Below are positions 26,606-35,198 of a stretch of DNA of 64,000 nucleotides, piece after piece. The notes under the pieces were generated by a model. That model searched no databases. It was not told the DNA's origin and worked only from the letters and a program-made list of their open reading frames with translations. The DNA comes from Rivularia sp963920925. GTDB taxonomy: Bacteria; Cyanobacteriota; Cyanobacteriia; Cyanobacteriales; Nostocaceae. Position numbers and translations under genes: made by a program. How positions within the stretch are numbered: position 1 is the first letter of the stretch; each line of letters begins with the position of its first letter. The stretch is taken from assembly GCF_963920925.1 (NCBI RefSeq), contig NZ_CAWUDI010000002.1:124001-188000 (forward strand), in the 5' to 3' direction.

Positions 26606-27379
26606 ATGAAAAATCAATTCGCTGTTATCTCAATCGTATTTCTTTCAAGTTTTAGTTTCGCAACTACAGCCCAGGCAGCAAATTCCGCACACGTTAGACA
26701 GTTACTAGCAACCAAACAATGTCCAAACTGCGATTTGAGTGGTGCGGGTTTGGTAATGTCCGATTTATCTGGGGCAGATTTACGTGGTGCGAATTTAAGC
26801 GGTGCTAATCTCAGCCGTGCAAATTTGAACGGTGCCGATTTGCGCGATGCTAATTTAAGCGGTGCTGGATTATTCGGCGCTAATTTGAATGGTGCAAAAC
26901 TCAACCGTGTTAATTTATTAGGTGCCGATTTAAGAAATACTTATCTTGTAAATGCACAGCTCACGGATATAAACGTAGATAACGCGAATTTACAAGGAGC
27001 AACTGGTATATCATCTCAAGTTGCCAAGCCAGAACAATTTTATGCTTGGGGTATAGCTTCTGCAGAAAAAGGTAATTTACAGCAAGCAACAGAATATTTT
27101 AATCAAGCAATTAGCGCTAAACCTGATTATGCGGGAGCTTACTTAGCTCGCGGTATTGCTCGCTATCATATGTTAGATAGCAAAGGTGCTTTTCAAGATG
27201 CTCAATTTGCTGAAAAACTGTTCAAATCTCAGAAAGACATTACAGGAATACAAACAGCACAAGTATTTATTCTAGAAATGAAAGCACCCCAAGAAGGAAA
27301 AGTACGTCCAGCCAAACCAACTTTAATGGACTTTGTTGGAAGTGTAAGTTCTTTGTTGCTTCAGTTTTTACCGTTTTGA
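26606..27379 (+). CDS. Secreted pentapeptide-repeat protein with C-terminal TPR
   Basis: The 257-residue protein has a signal peptide (hydrophobic FAVISIVFLSSFSFATTAQA, cleavage near residue 24). A CPNC motif (39-42) leads into about seventeen A(D/N)LxG-type pentapeptide repeats (about 43-133), which form a right-handed quadrilateral beta helix. The rest (from about 145) contains two TPR-like helical pairs (FYAWGIASAEKGNLQQATEYFNQAI, then AYLARGIARY). The combination is common among cyanobacterial exported proteins of unknown role. The N-terminal CxxC could bind metal or form a disulphide. The stop codon is followed by repeat spacer DNA. Confidence 0.88.
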   Translation: MKNQFAVISIVFLSSFSFATTAQAANSAHVRQLLATKQCPNCDLSGAGLVMSDLSGADLRGANLSGANLSRANLNGADLRDANLSGAGLFGANLNGAKLNRVNLLGADLRNTYLVNAQLTDINVDNANLQGATGISSQVAKPEQFYAWGIASAEKGNLQQATEYFNQAISAKPDYAGAYLARGIARYHMLDSKGAFQDAQFAEKLFKSQKDITGIQTAQVFILEMKAPQEGKVRPAKPTLMDFVGSVSSLLLQFLPF

Positions 27380-27454
27380 GAATTGGTAATTGGGGAATCA
27401 GAGGGGGTAGAGTGGGGAGAGGGGGTAGAAAAACTCTTCAATATTAATCAATTT

Positions 27455-27502
27455 CTAACTCCTAACTCCTAACTCCTAACTCCTAACTCCTAACTCCTAA
27501 CT
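27455..27502. repeat. Heptamer tandem repeat (CTAACTC), almost seven copies
   Basis: Six exact CTAACTC units plus a final CTAACT run without interruption and end five bases before the tenA ATG at 27508. It therefore occupies the place where a ribosome-binding site would be expected. This is a typical short tandemly repeated repetitive (STRR) sequence of filamentous cyanobacteria. Confidence 0.9.
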
Positions 27503-27507
27503 GATTT

Positions 27508-28128
27508 ATGATTTCCGATCAATTGTGGAAAGATAATCGCGATTTAGCTTCATCTTGTTTGGAGCATCCTTTTGTACGGGGAATTGCGGATGGAAGTTTG
27601 GAGAGGCAAAAGTTCGCTTATTATGTGGGACAAGATGCTTTTTTCTTGGAATCTTTTGCTCGTGCTTACAGTATTGCAGCTGCTAAGGCTCCAGATTTTT
27701 ATGTATTTACCACGTTTCATAATTTAGCTGGTGGTGTGTTGGAAGAATTACAACTTCACCAAGGTTATGCTCGCGAGTGGAATGTAGATTTACAGATACA
27801 GCAGCCGGGTAATGCAACTCGTCGCTATACAGATTTTTTATTAGCAACTGCTTGGGGTGGTGATATCGGTTTAATTGCTGCTGCAATGTCTCCCTGTATG
27901 AGTTTATATGCTTTTTTAGGAACGGAATTAGCAAAAAACGGTATTCCAAATCATCAGTATGCAGACTGGATTCGTACTTACAGCGGTGCGGATTTTCAGC
28001 CTTTAGCGGAACAATTGGCGAATCTTCTTGATACTCATGGAAGTAATACCGCAGCAGTTGCTTCTGCTTATAGATATGCAATGTCATGCGAATTAGATTT
28101 TTTCCAAGCAGCATGGGAAGTCAGTTAA
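27508..28128 (+). CDS. tenA: TenA family protein (aminopyrimidine aminohydrolase / thiaminase II type)
   Basis: The 206-residue all-helical protein matches TenA: HPFVRGIADGSL (20-31), YYVGQDAFFLESFARAY (38-54) with D43, and MSPCMSLYAFLG (127-138) with C130, the position of the catalytic Cys in TenA_C proteins; a C-terminal Glu in CELDFFQAAWE is the usual acid. TenA releases the hydroxymethyl-pyrimidine from degraded thiamin or deaminates aminomethyl-pyrimidine for salvage. The leader just upstream is a heptamer tandem repeat with no evident ribosome-binding site. A start slightly downstream is possible, but none fits better. Confidence 0.9.
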   Translation: MISDQLWKDNRDLASSCLEHPFVRGIADGSLERQKFAYYVGQDAFFLESFARAYSIAAAKAPDFYVFTTFHNLAGGVLEELQLHQGYAREWNVDLQIQQPGNATRRYTDFLLATAWGGDIGLIAAAMSPCMSLYAFLGTELAKNGIPNHQYADWIRTYSGADFQPLAEQLANLLDTHGSNTAAVASAYRYAMSCELDFFQAAWEVS

Positions 28129-28149
28129 CAGTGAGCAGTGAGCAGTTAT

Positions 28150-28177
28150 CAATTACCAATTACCAATTACCAATTAC
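28150..28177. repeat. Heptamer tandem repeat (CAATTAC)4
   Basis: Four exact CAATTAC units lie in the 294-base tenA-ilvD spacer, preceded by GTGAGCAGTGAGCAGTTAT spacer units. Near 28228-28268 a CTCTGTGTGCCTCTGCGT-type segment, also seen elsewhere in cyanobacterial spacers, follows. No gene is present. Confidence 0.85.
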
Positions 28178-28422
28178 ACTTCAACCCTGCCAATCTTCCA
28201 ACTGGGTGAATAAGTAGGTAGTTCTAGCTCTGTGTGCCTCTGCGTAAACCTTAGCGCTCCTCTGCGTTAAAAACAAAAATTGTTTGTCAAAAACTATGCT
28301 TTGCACAAACTAATAAGTTTCTACAACATAACTATTCGGAGTTAGCAGTTTTTGATATTTTGGGATAATCTACAAAATCTGAAAGCGCCTTGATGATAAA
28401 TAGCGGCGCAGAGGGGAACTTA

Positions 28423-30096
28423 ATGTCAGACAATTTTAGAAGCCGAGTTGTAACCCAAGGAGTGCAGCGATCGCCAAATCGAGCGATGTTGCGAGCCGTT
28501 GGTTTTGGGGATAAGGATTTTAATAAGCCAATTGTGGGGATTGCTAATAGTTTTAGTACTATTACACCGTGCAATATGGGCATCAATACTTTAGCGGAAA
28601 GGGCTGACAAAGGCGTTCGCGATGCCGAAGCGATGCCGCAAATGTTCGGTACAATTACCATTAGCGATGGTATTTCGATGGGAACTGAGGGAATGAAGTA
28701 TTCCCTGGTGTCGCGTGAAGTAATTGCTGATTCTATTGAAACTGCTTGTACTGGGCAAAGTATGGATGGTGTGCTTGCTATCGGTGGTTGTGATAAAAAT
28801 ATGCCCGGAGCAATGATTGCGATCGCTCGGATGAATATACCGGCGATTTTTGTTTATGGTGGTACGATTAAACCCGGACATCATGATGGTAAAGATTTAA
28901 CTGTTGTCAGTGCTTTTGAAGCAGTTGGACAGCACAGCGCTGGTAATCTAAAAGATGATGAACTTTTAGCAGTTGAGAAGAATGCTTGTCCCGGTGCGGG
29001 TTCCTGCGGTGGAATGTATACTGCTAATACGATGTCTTCTGCTTTTGAAGCTTTGGGTATGAGCTTGCCTTATTCCTCTACGATGGCAGCGGAAGATGCG
29101 GAAAAAGCCGACAGCACCGAAGAATCGGCGACTGTATTGGTGGAAGCGATACGCAACCAACTTTTACCACGTCAAATAATTACTCGTAAATCCATAGAAA
29201 ACGCCATTTCGATAGTTATGGCTGTTGGAGGTTCTACAAATGCAGTACTTCACTTTTTAGCCATTGCCAATTCTGCAGGTGTGGAATTAAATATTGATGA
29301 CTTTGAAACTATCCGCGCTCGCGTGCCTGTACTGTGCGATTTAAAACCCAGCGGTCAATACGTCGCAGTAGATTTACATAAAGCTGGTGGCATTCCTCAA
29401 GTGATGAAAATGCTACTTGCTCATGACTTACTCCACGGTGACTGTATAACTATTACCGGCAAAACAATCGCTGAAGTCTTAGCTGATATACCCGAAGAGC
29501 CACGGAGCGACCAAGACGTAATTCGTCCTTGGAATAATCCCATGTATAAACAAGGGCATTTAGCTATATTAAAAGGTAACTTAGCAGCAGAGGGAGCAGT
29601 AGCAAAAATTAGCGGCGTGAAAGTGCCTAAAATTACTGGCCCGGCGCGGGTATTTGAATCAGAAGAATCCTGCTTAGATGCCATTCTTTCCGGTAAAATT
29701 CAGGCTGGTGACGTAATTGTGGTTCGCTACGAAGGGCCAAAAGGTGGCCCCGGAATGCGGGAAATGTTAGCACCTACCGCTGCAATAATTGGTGCCCGTT
29801 TGGGAGATTCGGTAGGTTTAATTACCGATGGACGTTTTTCCGGGGGAAGTTACGGAACAGTAGTCGGACACGTAGCTCCAGAAGCCGCAGTTGGTGGAAC
29901 TATAGCCTTGGTGGAAGAAGGAGATAAGATAACAATTGATGCCAGTGCGCGGTTATTGCAATTGGAAGTATCCGATGAAGAAATAGCCAAACGTCGCGTG
30001 AATTGGAGAGCGCCAGAACCCCGCTATACAAAAGGTGTTTTAGCGAAGTATGCCAAATTGGTTTCTTCTAGTAGTTTGGGTGCGGTGACGGATTAG
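28423..30096 (+). CDS. ilvD: Dihydroxy-acid dehydratase
   Basis: From the ATG at 28423 (GAGGGG seven bases upstream) the protein has 557 residues. It shows the IlvD/Edd pattern: RSRVVTQGVQRSPNRAM at the start, iron-sulphur cysteines in GGCDKNMPGA and CPGAGSCGGMYTANTM plus an upstream Cys in ITPCNMG, then YEGPKGGPGMREML and TDGRFSGGSYG near the C-terminus. It dehydrates dihydroxyacids to 2-keto acids in valine, isoleucine and pantothenate synthesis. An in-frame ATG at 28390 would add 11 residues not seen in the family. No other ilv genes are nearby, which is normal in cyanobacteria. Confidence 0.96.
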   Translation: MSDNFRSRVVTQGVQRSPNRAMLRAVGFGDKDFNKPIVGIANSFSTITPCNMGINTLAERADKGVRDAEAMPQMFGTITISDGISMGTEGMKYSLVSREVIADSIETACTGQSMDGVLAIGGCDKNMPGAMIAIARMNIPAIFVYGGTIKPGHHDGKDLTVVSAFEAVGQHSAGNLKDDELLAVEKNACPGAGSCGGMYTANTMSSAFEALGMSLPYSSTMAAEDAEKADSTEESATVLVEAIRNQLLPRQIITRKSIENAISIVMAVGGSTNAVLHFLAIANSAGVELNIDDFETIRARVPVLCDLKPSGQYVAVDLHKAGGIPQVMKMLLAHDLLHGDCITITGKTIAEVLADIPEEPRSDQDVIRPWNNPMYKQGHLAILKGNLAAEGAVAKISGVKVPKITGPARVFESEESCLDAILSGKIQAGDVIVVRYEGPKGGPGMREMLAPTAAIIGARLGDSVGLITDGRFSGGSYGTVVGHVAPEAAVGGTIALVEEGDKITIDASARLLQLEVSDEEIAKRRVNWRAPEPRYTKGVLAKYAKLVSSSSLGAVTD

Positions 30097-30130
30097 AATT
30101 TGTAGAAAGTAAAGTGAAAATGAATACTTT

Positions 30131-30186
30131 ACCTGGCGGTTGAAACCGCTGCTACACAAGCAAAACCCGTCTTCACGGGTTGAATT
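30131..30186 (+). repeat. Half copy C of the GCGGTTGAAACCGC palindromic family
   Basis: This segment aligns with the first half of copy B (50675-50732): arm hairpin GCGGTTGAAACCGC, then TGCTACACAA, then inner hairpin ACCCGTCTTCACGGGT. The second half is missing and is replaced by TTAGGAGTTAGGAG spacer repeats. The inner stem carries paired changes (CCCGT/ACGGG against CCCGC/GCGGG in the other copies). Confidence 0.75.
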
Positions 30187-30226
30187 TATTAGTTAGGAGT
30201 TAGGAGTTAGGAGTTGTGAGTAGATT

Positions 30227-30299
30227 GTAGGTTGGGTTGAGGAACGAAACCCAACATTTTCGCATTTATTGGGTATTGCTATTGCCTTAACCAACCTAC
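30227..30299. repeat. GTAGGTTGGGTT-family palindromic element, short copy
   Basis: GTAGGTTGGGTT (30227-30238) and AACCAACCTAC (30289-30299) are inverted ends; an inner pair GGGTTGAGGAACG / CGAAACCCAAC lies near 30234-30255. It is related to the copy at 35-224 but about 120 bases shorter. It lies between the convergent ilvD and helicase genes. Confidence 0.65.
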
Positions 30300-30412
30300 T
30301 ATTCTTCTTAATTAAATCGTATTTTCCTTATAGCAAATTTTATTTTAATAAAATCTGATAGTTTATTTAGCTGCAAAATGTTTTAAATTTGCCATTTTTA
30401 TTAATAAAAAAA

Positions 30413-33400
30413 TCAAACATACACTTTAGATGAAACAACTTTATTTTCTACATCTAGCGTGAAATCATGAGTATTTAAAAAATCAGGCTGCCACTTCTCA
30501 GGCTTCTGACAAATTGCCAGTGAAATACCTGCTAAATCAAACCATTGTATTTCATCCCCAATCTCTACTGGTACTACCCTCCAATTTTTGCTTGGAGCTT
30601 TAGTGAAATCTATCAGTAGATTGACGTTAATTAGATTAGGAGGTTTGGGAGTTGGTAAATGTCGTTCAACATTGGAAAATGATTGCTCTACCCAATTTTT
30701 GATCTTGACTGCATTGAGATATTCGTTTGGCTCCAATTCCCGCTCGCTAATATACTGGTAAAAAGTTTTTGCTAATTCTTCAGCTTGTTTACGAGTTGTT
30801 ACATTTTCTACTTTAGCAAGCAAGTATGCAGCGACTGGATCTAAAGTTCCCCATACAATAAGTTCTTTAATCCAAAAAACAATCCAAGGAAGCCCAGTTT
30901 CTGACCAATTTTCCAGCGATGATTCAACTAACTCATTACCAAAAGCTTCATCAATTGCTAATGCAATAATACTTCCTAAACCCCAGTTGAATCGATATGT
31001 AAAATTATTACTAATATATGAATGCCATTTTGTAATTTGTTTTGCTGTAGGTTTTGTAGTTGCTATATTAGGAGAAAGCCACCATCTTAAGATTTGACTC
31101 CAAGAAACTTTTCCAGATGGCTCTTCAAGTCGGAATTTAGATAAGGTAGCTAAATTACTAATTATATTTTGGATATAGTCAAAGCGTTGCTCCGGCAACC
31201 AAATAGCATAATCATTACCTGTTACTAACTGCTCTTTGATTTTTGGGTAAAGATTTAAAAGCTGATTTCCATCACGTGGTGGTAGACTTGTGCGATATAA
31301 TCGCCGACGCTGTGAAACATCTTGATAAATTTCTGTTTTAAGCGCCTTTCCTCGCTTGATAAATAAATTTTCTAATCTTTCTTGTTCTTGGTTAGCGTAA
31401 CAAGCAAAGGTTCGTTGCCAAATTTTTTGTAGTTGCTCTTCCAATTCATTAAGGCTTAAATCTTTAGCTGCTAGCTGTTCTATTTCTACGATGGCGGACA
31501 GTAAAATGTTATCTAGCGAATCTAAAGTTTCAATAGCTGATGATTCTGTTTCAGAAAGATTATTACCATAAGAAAGCGGTGCAGTTTGTTCTAACCAGCT
31601 AAAAAAAGCTTCTTGTGATTTAGAATTAGATATTTGCTGCCATTGTTCTTCTAAATTAAGCAATAATTGGGCTAAAGGACTGATAGAAGTGCCTTGTTCA
31701 TTTGGTTGAGCTTGATTTTCTAAGTCACTTATTAAAGATAAATATCTTTTACGTGCTTGTTTATCACTCCAGTCTGTTGATAGATTATTAAGTAATATCA
31801 AGCTGCGTCCTTCTGTACCAAATCCAGGTCTTCCAGCCCGACCAACTAAATTACCGAATTCACGAATATTTAGCTCTTCCTTGCCACGCCTTAAGCTGGG
31901 AATTAGTACTGTTTCAAAAGGAAGATTTACACCTTCGGAAAGAGTAGAAGTTGCTAAAACTAAATTTACAATTCTTTGTTCTATGACATCGATGAGTAAT
32001 CGAGCCAGCAAACCAGGCATTTTCCCATGATGTACTACAATTCCTTTCTCTAGCAACTTATATTCGCGAGAATTAATACCGAAATAATCTTTACACGAAA
32101 GTAAACACTTTTGCCAAATTTGGAGTTTTTTTTCTTGTGTAGGTACTTGAAAGAATAAAGGTTTTTCGACTTCTGACAATTGTACAGTTTCTTCAAATAA
32201 TGAAAGTTGTTTGACTTGTGGAAATGTTAAATTTAAAAATTCCAAGAAGTCTTCGGCATAACCATCAATCTGCTGAGGAACTGAAATTAGAACAGCACGT
32301 TTTTGACCTTTTTCATCTGATGCTGCTAAATGCATAGCAGCCCAAAAAAGATAAGGGCGTAGCCGTTTTTCTGGTCCTTTTTGTTGCCATTTTGGTGCAA
32401 GGGGAAATGGTGGGAATGGATTTGGAATGAAAGGTGTACCAGCTTGCCCAGTTTCTTGAAATTCTAATCTTCTACCATCAAGTAAATCATAAACTATTTC
32501 AAATCTTCCTCCTGGTAAACATTCAAGACGACCTATTAATTGTCGTGTACTTCTGTAATCTGTTTTTGCTGGGCTAGCGTTGCTTTGATTTTGTACCCAA
32601 CTTGCTAATGCACCTTCTGCTTCTGAAGCAACAGCAGATAGCGCAATAATTCGGCTATTATTTTCTTCAACATAAGTAAAAAGTCTTGCACCCAATGATT
32701 CCAAACGTAAAGTTCTATTTTCAGCTTTTTGCAAAGAATTTTTATTTCCATCAAATTGAACTGCGTGGGCTTCATCAATAATAACAAGCGATACTCTACA
32801 GATAAATAGAGGTCCTAAAAATTTCATCAAAGCTTCCGCTTTTTCATAAGTGCAAATTAAAACTGTTGGCTGCTCTGATGTTACCCATGCATCTGTTGGA
32901 CCCCAATCAGTTCCTCCATATAAACCTGTAACCGTGACTTTTTTATTAGTTGTACGATTTAAAACACGAGATAGAGTTGATTCAACTTCTGTAGCGAGCG
33001 CTTTACTTGGGACTAAATAAATTACTAAAGGAACTAAGCTACTAAGATTGTTAGAATTTGTTGTCTCGGAAAACAAACTTTGTAGAATAGCAATTTCAGC
33101 TATCGTTGTTTTTCCAGAACCTGTAGGGGTACAAAGCGCAAATGATTCTGCTGTTGCTAGTCGTTCTATTCCACAAATTTGAGAACGCCATGCTAAGATT
33201 TTGCGTTTTTCATAACTTTGACGTAAATAGCGCTCTAAAAAATTATTGCCGCTTTGAGTAACTGTCGGAATAAGTACTTCTAGATGATTTCGTAGGGAAG
33301 TTTTTATATATACAGAAGTCACTTTTGCACACAACTTTCCTAAGAGCCAAGAATAAGTATCATCTCCGTGAAGAAGTACCTTAGCAATATCAGAAAGTTT

Positions 33401-35020
33401 TTTAATAGCTTTTTTTAATCTAGGTTCATTTCCCCAGCGCATTTCTGCACACAAAATACCTAAAGAACTAGCGGTTTGATTAACAATTAACTCATTAAAT
33501 TTATGGGCTTGTGTATTAGTTTCATCCCAAAGAAGATTTGTTTCGGCTTGCAAATTTGATAATTTTGCTTTTGCCCAATATTCTGTTAACAGTTGTAATA
33601 AGCTGGGAAAATCTGCTTTTAATAAAGAACTAAGAATTTCTGATTCTATTTCTTCTTCCTCAGTTGTACCTTCATTAAGTAAACCCGTAGATCTAGCAGG
33701 ATAACCAGCCAGTTCATATACAGCTGCCGCAAGTAAGCGAATTGGTATACGATTAGGATTTAGTTGGGGATGAGATAACCATTCAAGTAATTCACCAGCT
33801 CGTAGCATCCCATTACACCAACTAGCGTCTCCAGCTTCTTGTTTTATAAATGCAGCTTCTATAAGACGTATCGCATCATTTAATCGCTCATCAGCTTCAT
33901 CTTTTCGCCATCCCGTCAATCCCTTTTGTCCTTCGCGAAGTCTGGTATGTTGGCTATAAAGTTTTGCGATCGCTGGTGTTAGTCTGCTACCTGCTAGATT
34001 ATTTTGTACTTCTGTCGCTAAAGCAATGACTTCTTGACTTGGTTGAGCCATTTCATTTTGCAGAGCTTCTCCTTCTACTATGACATCAGAGTTTGCTTTT
34101 GTTAACTCTGAATCATCTAATTGCTCAACTGTCTGCAAAACATATACTGCTTTAATCAGATTTTCAACATCATGAAGATGAATTTCAACCGCTTCAAGTT
34201 TTCTGTTTGCTGTATATTTGTCATGCGCTTTGTTTGTAGATATCCAATTTTTATTTCTTATAGGATGCTGACCACAAACATAACTAACTAAATCACAGCG
34301 TTCATAATTTTTTTTATCAAGATTCTTTAATCGTAAAGTCTGTAAAGCCTCTACCCACTCAAATGAATAAGAATTACTACAATCTTGTAAAATTTGGATG
34401 AGTCGTAAAGTATCAACTGGAATTATATTTGCTATACTTGATTTTTCATGAGCTTCGCTAATCATATTGGCATTGTGATTAGCCGTACACTTAGCTTCAC
34501 AAATCAACGATGCAATGATTATACCTTTGCTATTGCGCCGGAAAGCAAGACAATCATCCCCTGTACGCCCAGGTTGCTTCTTTGCAAGTTCTCCGGTTTG
34601 TTTTATAAGTTCTAAATGCTGAAATGCAACTTCATGGAAGCGGAAAAGAAAAGCAGGAACTTCCCAGTCATTTAACTCAAAAATAGCAAAGTTTTCAGCA
34701 ATAATCCCCGCAAATATTTCTCCAAAATAACCTTTAAGTGTCTGCATATGAAGACGTTCTGGATAACCTTCTGCAAGATCAATATCACAACTATCTTCAA
34801 ATGGATTAAGGGAATTTGCTGCTGATTTACGAAGACGATTCCGAGTATCATCATGGGCTTTTTGAACTATTAATATTAACTCATCAAGATTTGCATCCCT
34901 TTGGTCTAAATTTTCTTTTAGAAGCCGATGCGTGTACTGATGATTTTTAGATTGAGTTGTTAAATTAGATAACCATTTTGATATTCCGTTAAATTTCGTA
35001 AGCTTGTGTCTTTTCTGCAT
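30413..35020 (-). CDS. Large Ski2-like DEAD/DEAH helicase with N-terminal PD-(D/E)XK-like domain (candidate defence protein)
   Basis: This 1535-residue protein has three parts. Residues 90-180 contain GYFGEIFAGIIAENF, GRTGDDCLAF (151-160) and LICEAKC (172-178): Glu, Asp-Asp, then E-x-K, the order of a PD-(D/E)XK nuclease, and close in feel to HamA (DUF1837). Residues 330-600 are helical without known motifs. Residues 600-1110 form a Ski2-like helicase: TPTGSGKT (631-638), DEAH (749-752), ALSAVAS, LATSTLSEGVNLPFETVLIP and NLVGRAGRPGFG (motif VI). A long C-terminal helical extension follows. Hachiman pairs a HamA nuclease with a HamB helicase as two proteins; here both appear fused. It is a lone gene, convergent with ilvD and divergent from the polyferredoxin gene. 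The nuclease call is inference. Confidence 0.75.
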   Translation of the reverse strand: MQKRHKLTKFNGISKWLSNLTTQSKNHQYTHRLLKENLDQRDANLDELILIVQKAHDDTRNRLRKSAANSLNPFEDSCDIDLAEGYPERLHMQTLKGYFGEIFAGIIAENFAIFELNDWEVPAFLFRFHEVAFQHLELIKQTGELAKKQPGRTGDDCLAFRRNSKGIIIASLICEAKCTANHNANMISEAHEKSSIANIIPVDTLRLIQILQDCSNSYSFEWVEALQTLRLKNLDKKNYERCDLVSYVCGQHPIRNKNWISTNKAHDKYTANRKLEAVEIHLHDVENLIKAVYVLQTVEQLDDSELTKANSDVIVEGEALQNEMAQPSQEVIALATEVQNNLAGSRLTPAIAKLYSQHTRLREGQKGLTGWRKDEADERLNDAIRLIEAAFIKQEAGDASWCNGMLRAGELLEWLSHPQLNPNRIPIRLLAAAVYELAGYPARSTGLLNEGTTEEEEIESEILSSLLKADFPSLLQLLTEYWAKAKLSNLQAETNLLWDETNTQAHKFNELIVNQTASSLGILCAEMRWGNEPRLKKAIKKLSDIAKVLLHGDDTYSWLLGKLCAKVTSVYIKTSLRNHLEVLIPTVTQSGNNFLERYLRQSYEKRKILAWRSQICGIERLATAESFALCTPTGSGKTTIAEIAILQSLFSETTNSNNLSSLVPLVIYLVPSKALATEVESTLSRVLNRTTNKKVTVTGLYGGTDWGPTDAWVTSEQPTVLICTYEKAEALMKFLGPLFICRVSLVIIDEAHAVQFDGNKNSLQKAENRTLRLESLGARLFTYVEENNSRIIALSAVASEAEGALASWVQNQSNASPAKTDYRSTRQLIGRLECLPGGRFEIVYDLLDGRRLEFQETGQAGTPFIPNPFPPFPLAPKWQQKGPEKRLRPYLFWAAMHLAASDEKGQKRAVLISVPQQIDGYAEDFLEFLNLTFPQVKQLSLFEETVQLSEVEKPLFFQVPTQEKKLQIWQKCLLSCKDYFGINSREYKLLEKGIVVHHGKMPGLLARLLIDVIEQRIVNLVLATSTLSEGVNLPFETVLIPSLRRGKEELNIREFGNLVGRAGRPGFGTEGRSLILLNNLSTDWSDKQARKRYLSLISDLENQAQPNEQGTSISPLAQLLLNLEEQWQQISNSKSQEAFFSWLEQTAPLSYGNNLSETESSAIETLDSLDNILLSAIVEIEQLAAKDLSLNELEEQLQKIWQRTFACYANQEQERLENLFIKRGKALKTEIYQDVSQRRRLYRTSLPPRDGNQLLNLYPKIKEQLVTGNDYAIWLPEQRFDYIQNIISNLATLSKFRLEEPSGKVSWSQILRWWLSPNIATTKPTAKQITKWHSYISNNFTYRFNWGLGSIIALAIDEAFGNELVESSLENWSETGLPWIVFWIKELIVWGTLDPVAAYLLAKVENVTTRKQAEELAKTFYQYISERELEPNEYLNAVKIKNWVEQSFSNVERHLPTPKPPNLINVNLLIDFTKAPSKNWRVVPVEIGDEIQWFDLAGISLAICQKPEKWQPDFLNTHDFTLDVENKVVSSKVYV

Positions 35021-35198
35021 TAGAAATTTATATAATTACGATTAATTGCAAATCAATATTGATTTCCTTTATAGACTTAAATTATACTTCGGGTTTCAAT
35101 ATCAAGCGTGTATACATAATTGCTATCAAAAACCAATTGATCTGAATTTCCATCCAGCCCAACCATCCGCTGGGATTCCCAGCATCGAGGGGAATATC

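Noticed and set aside
27455..27502. Possible CRISPR array
   Set aside because: The units are seven bases in direct tandem with no spacers. No cas gene is present anywhere in the window.
27707..28114. Minus-strand frame of 135 codons
   Set aside because: It is antisense to tenA, which has full family motifs; the minus-strand product has no recognisable pattern.
28591..28884. Minus-strand frame of 97 codons
   Set aside because: It is antisense to ilvD, including the iron-sulphur motif region.
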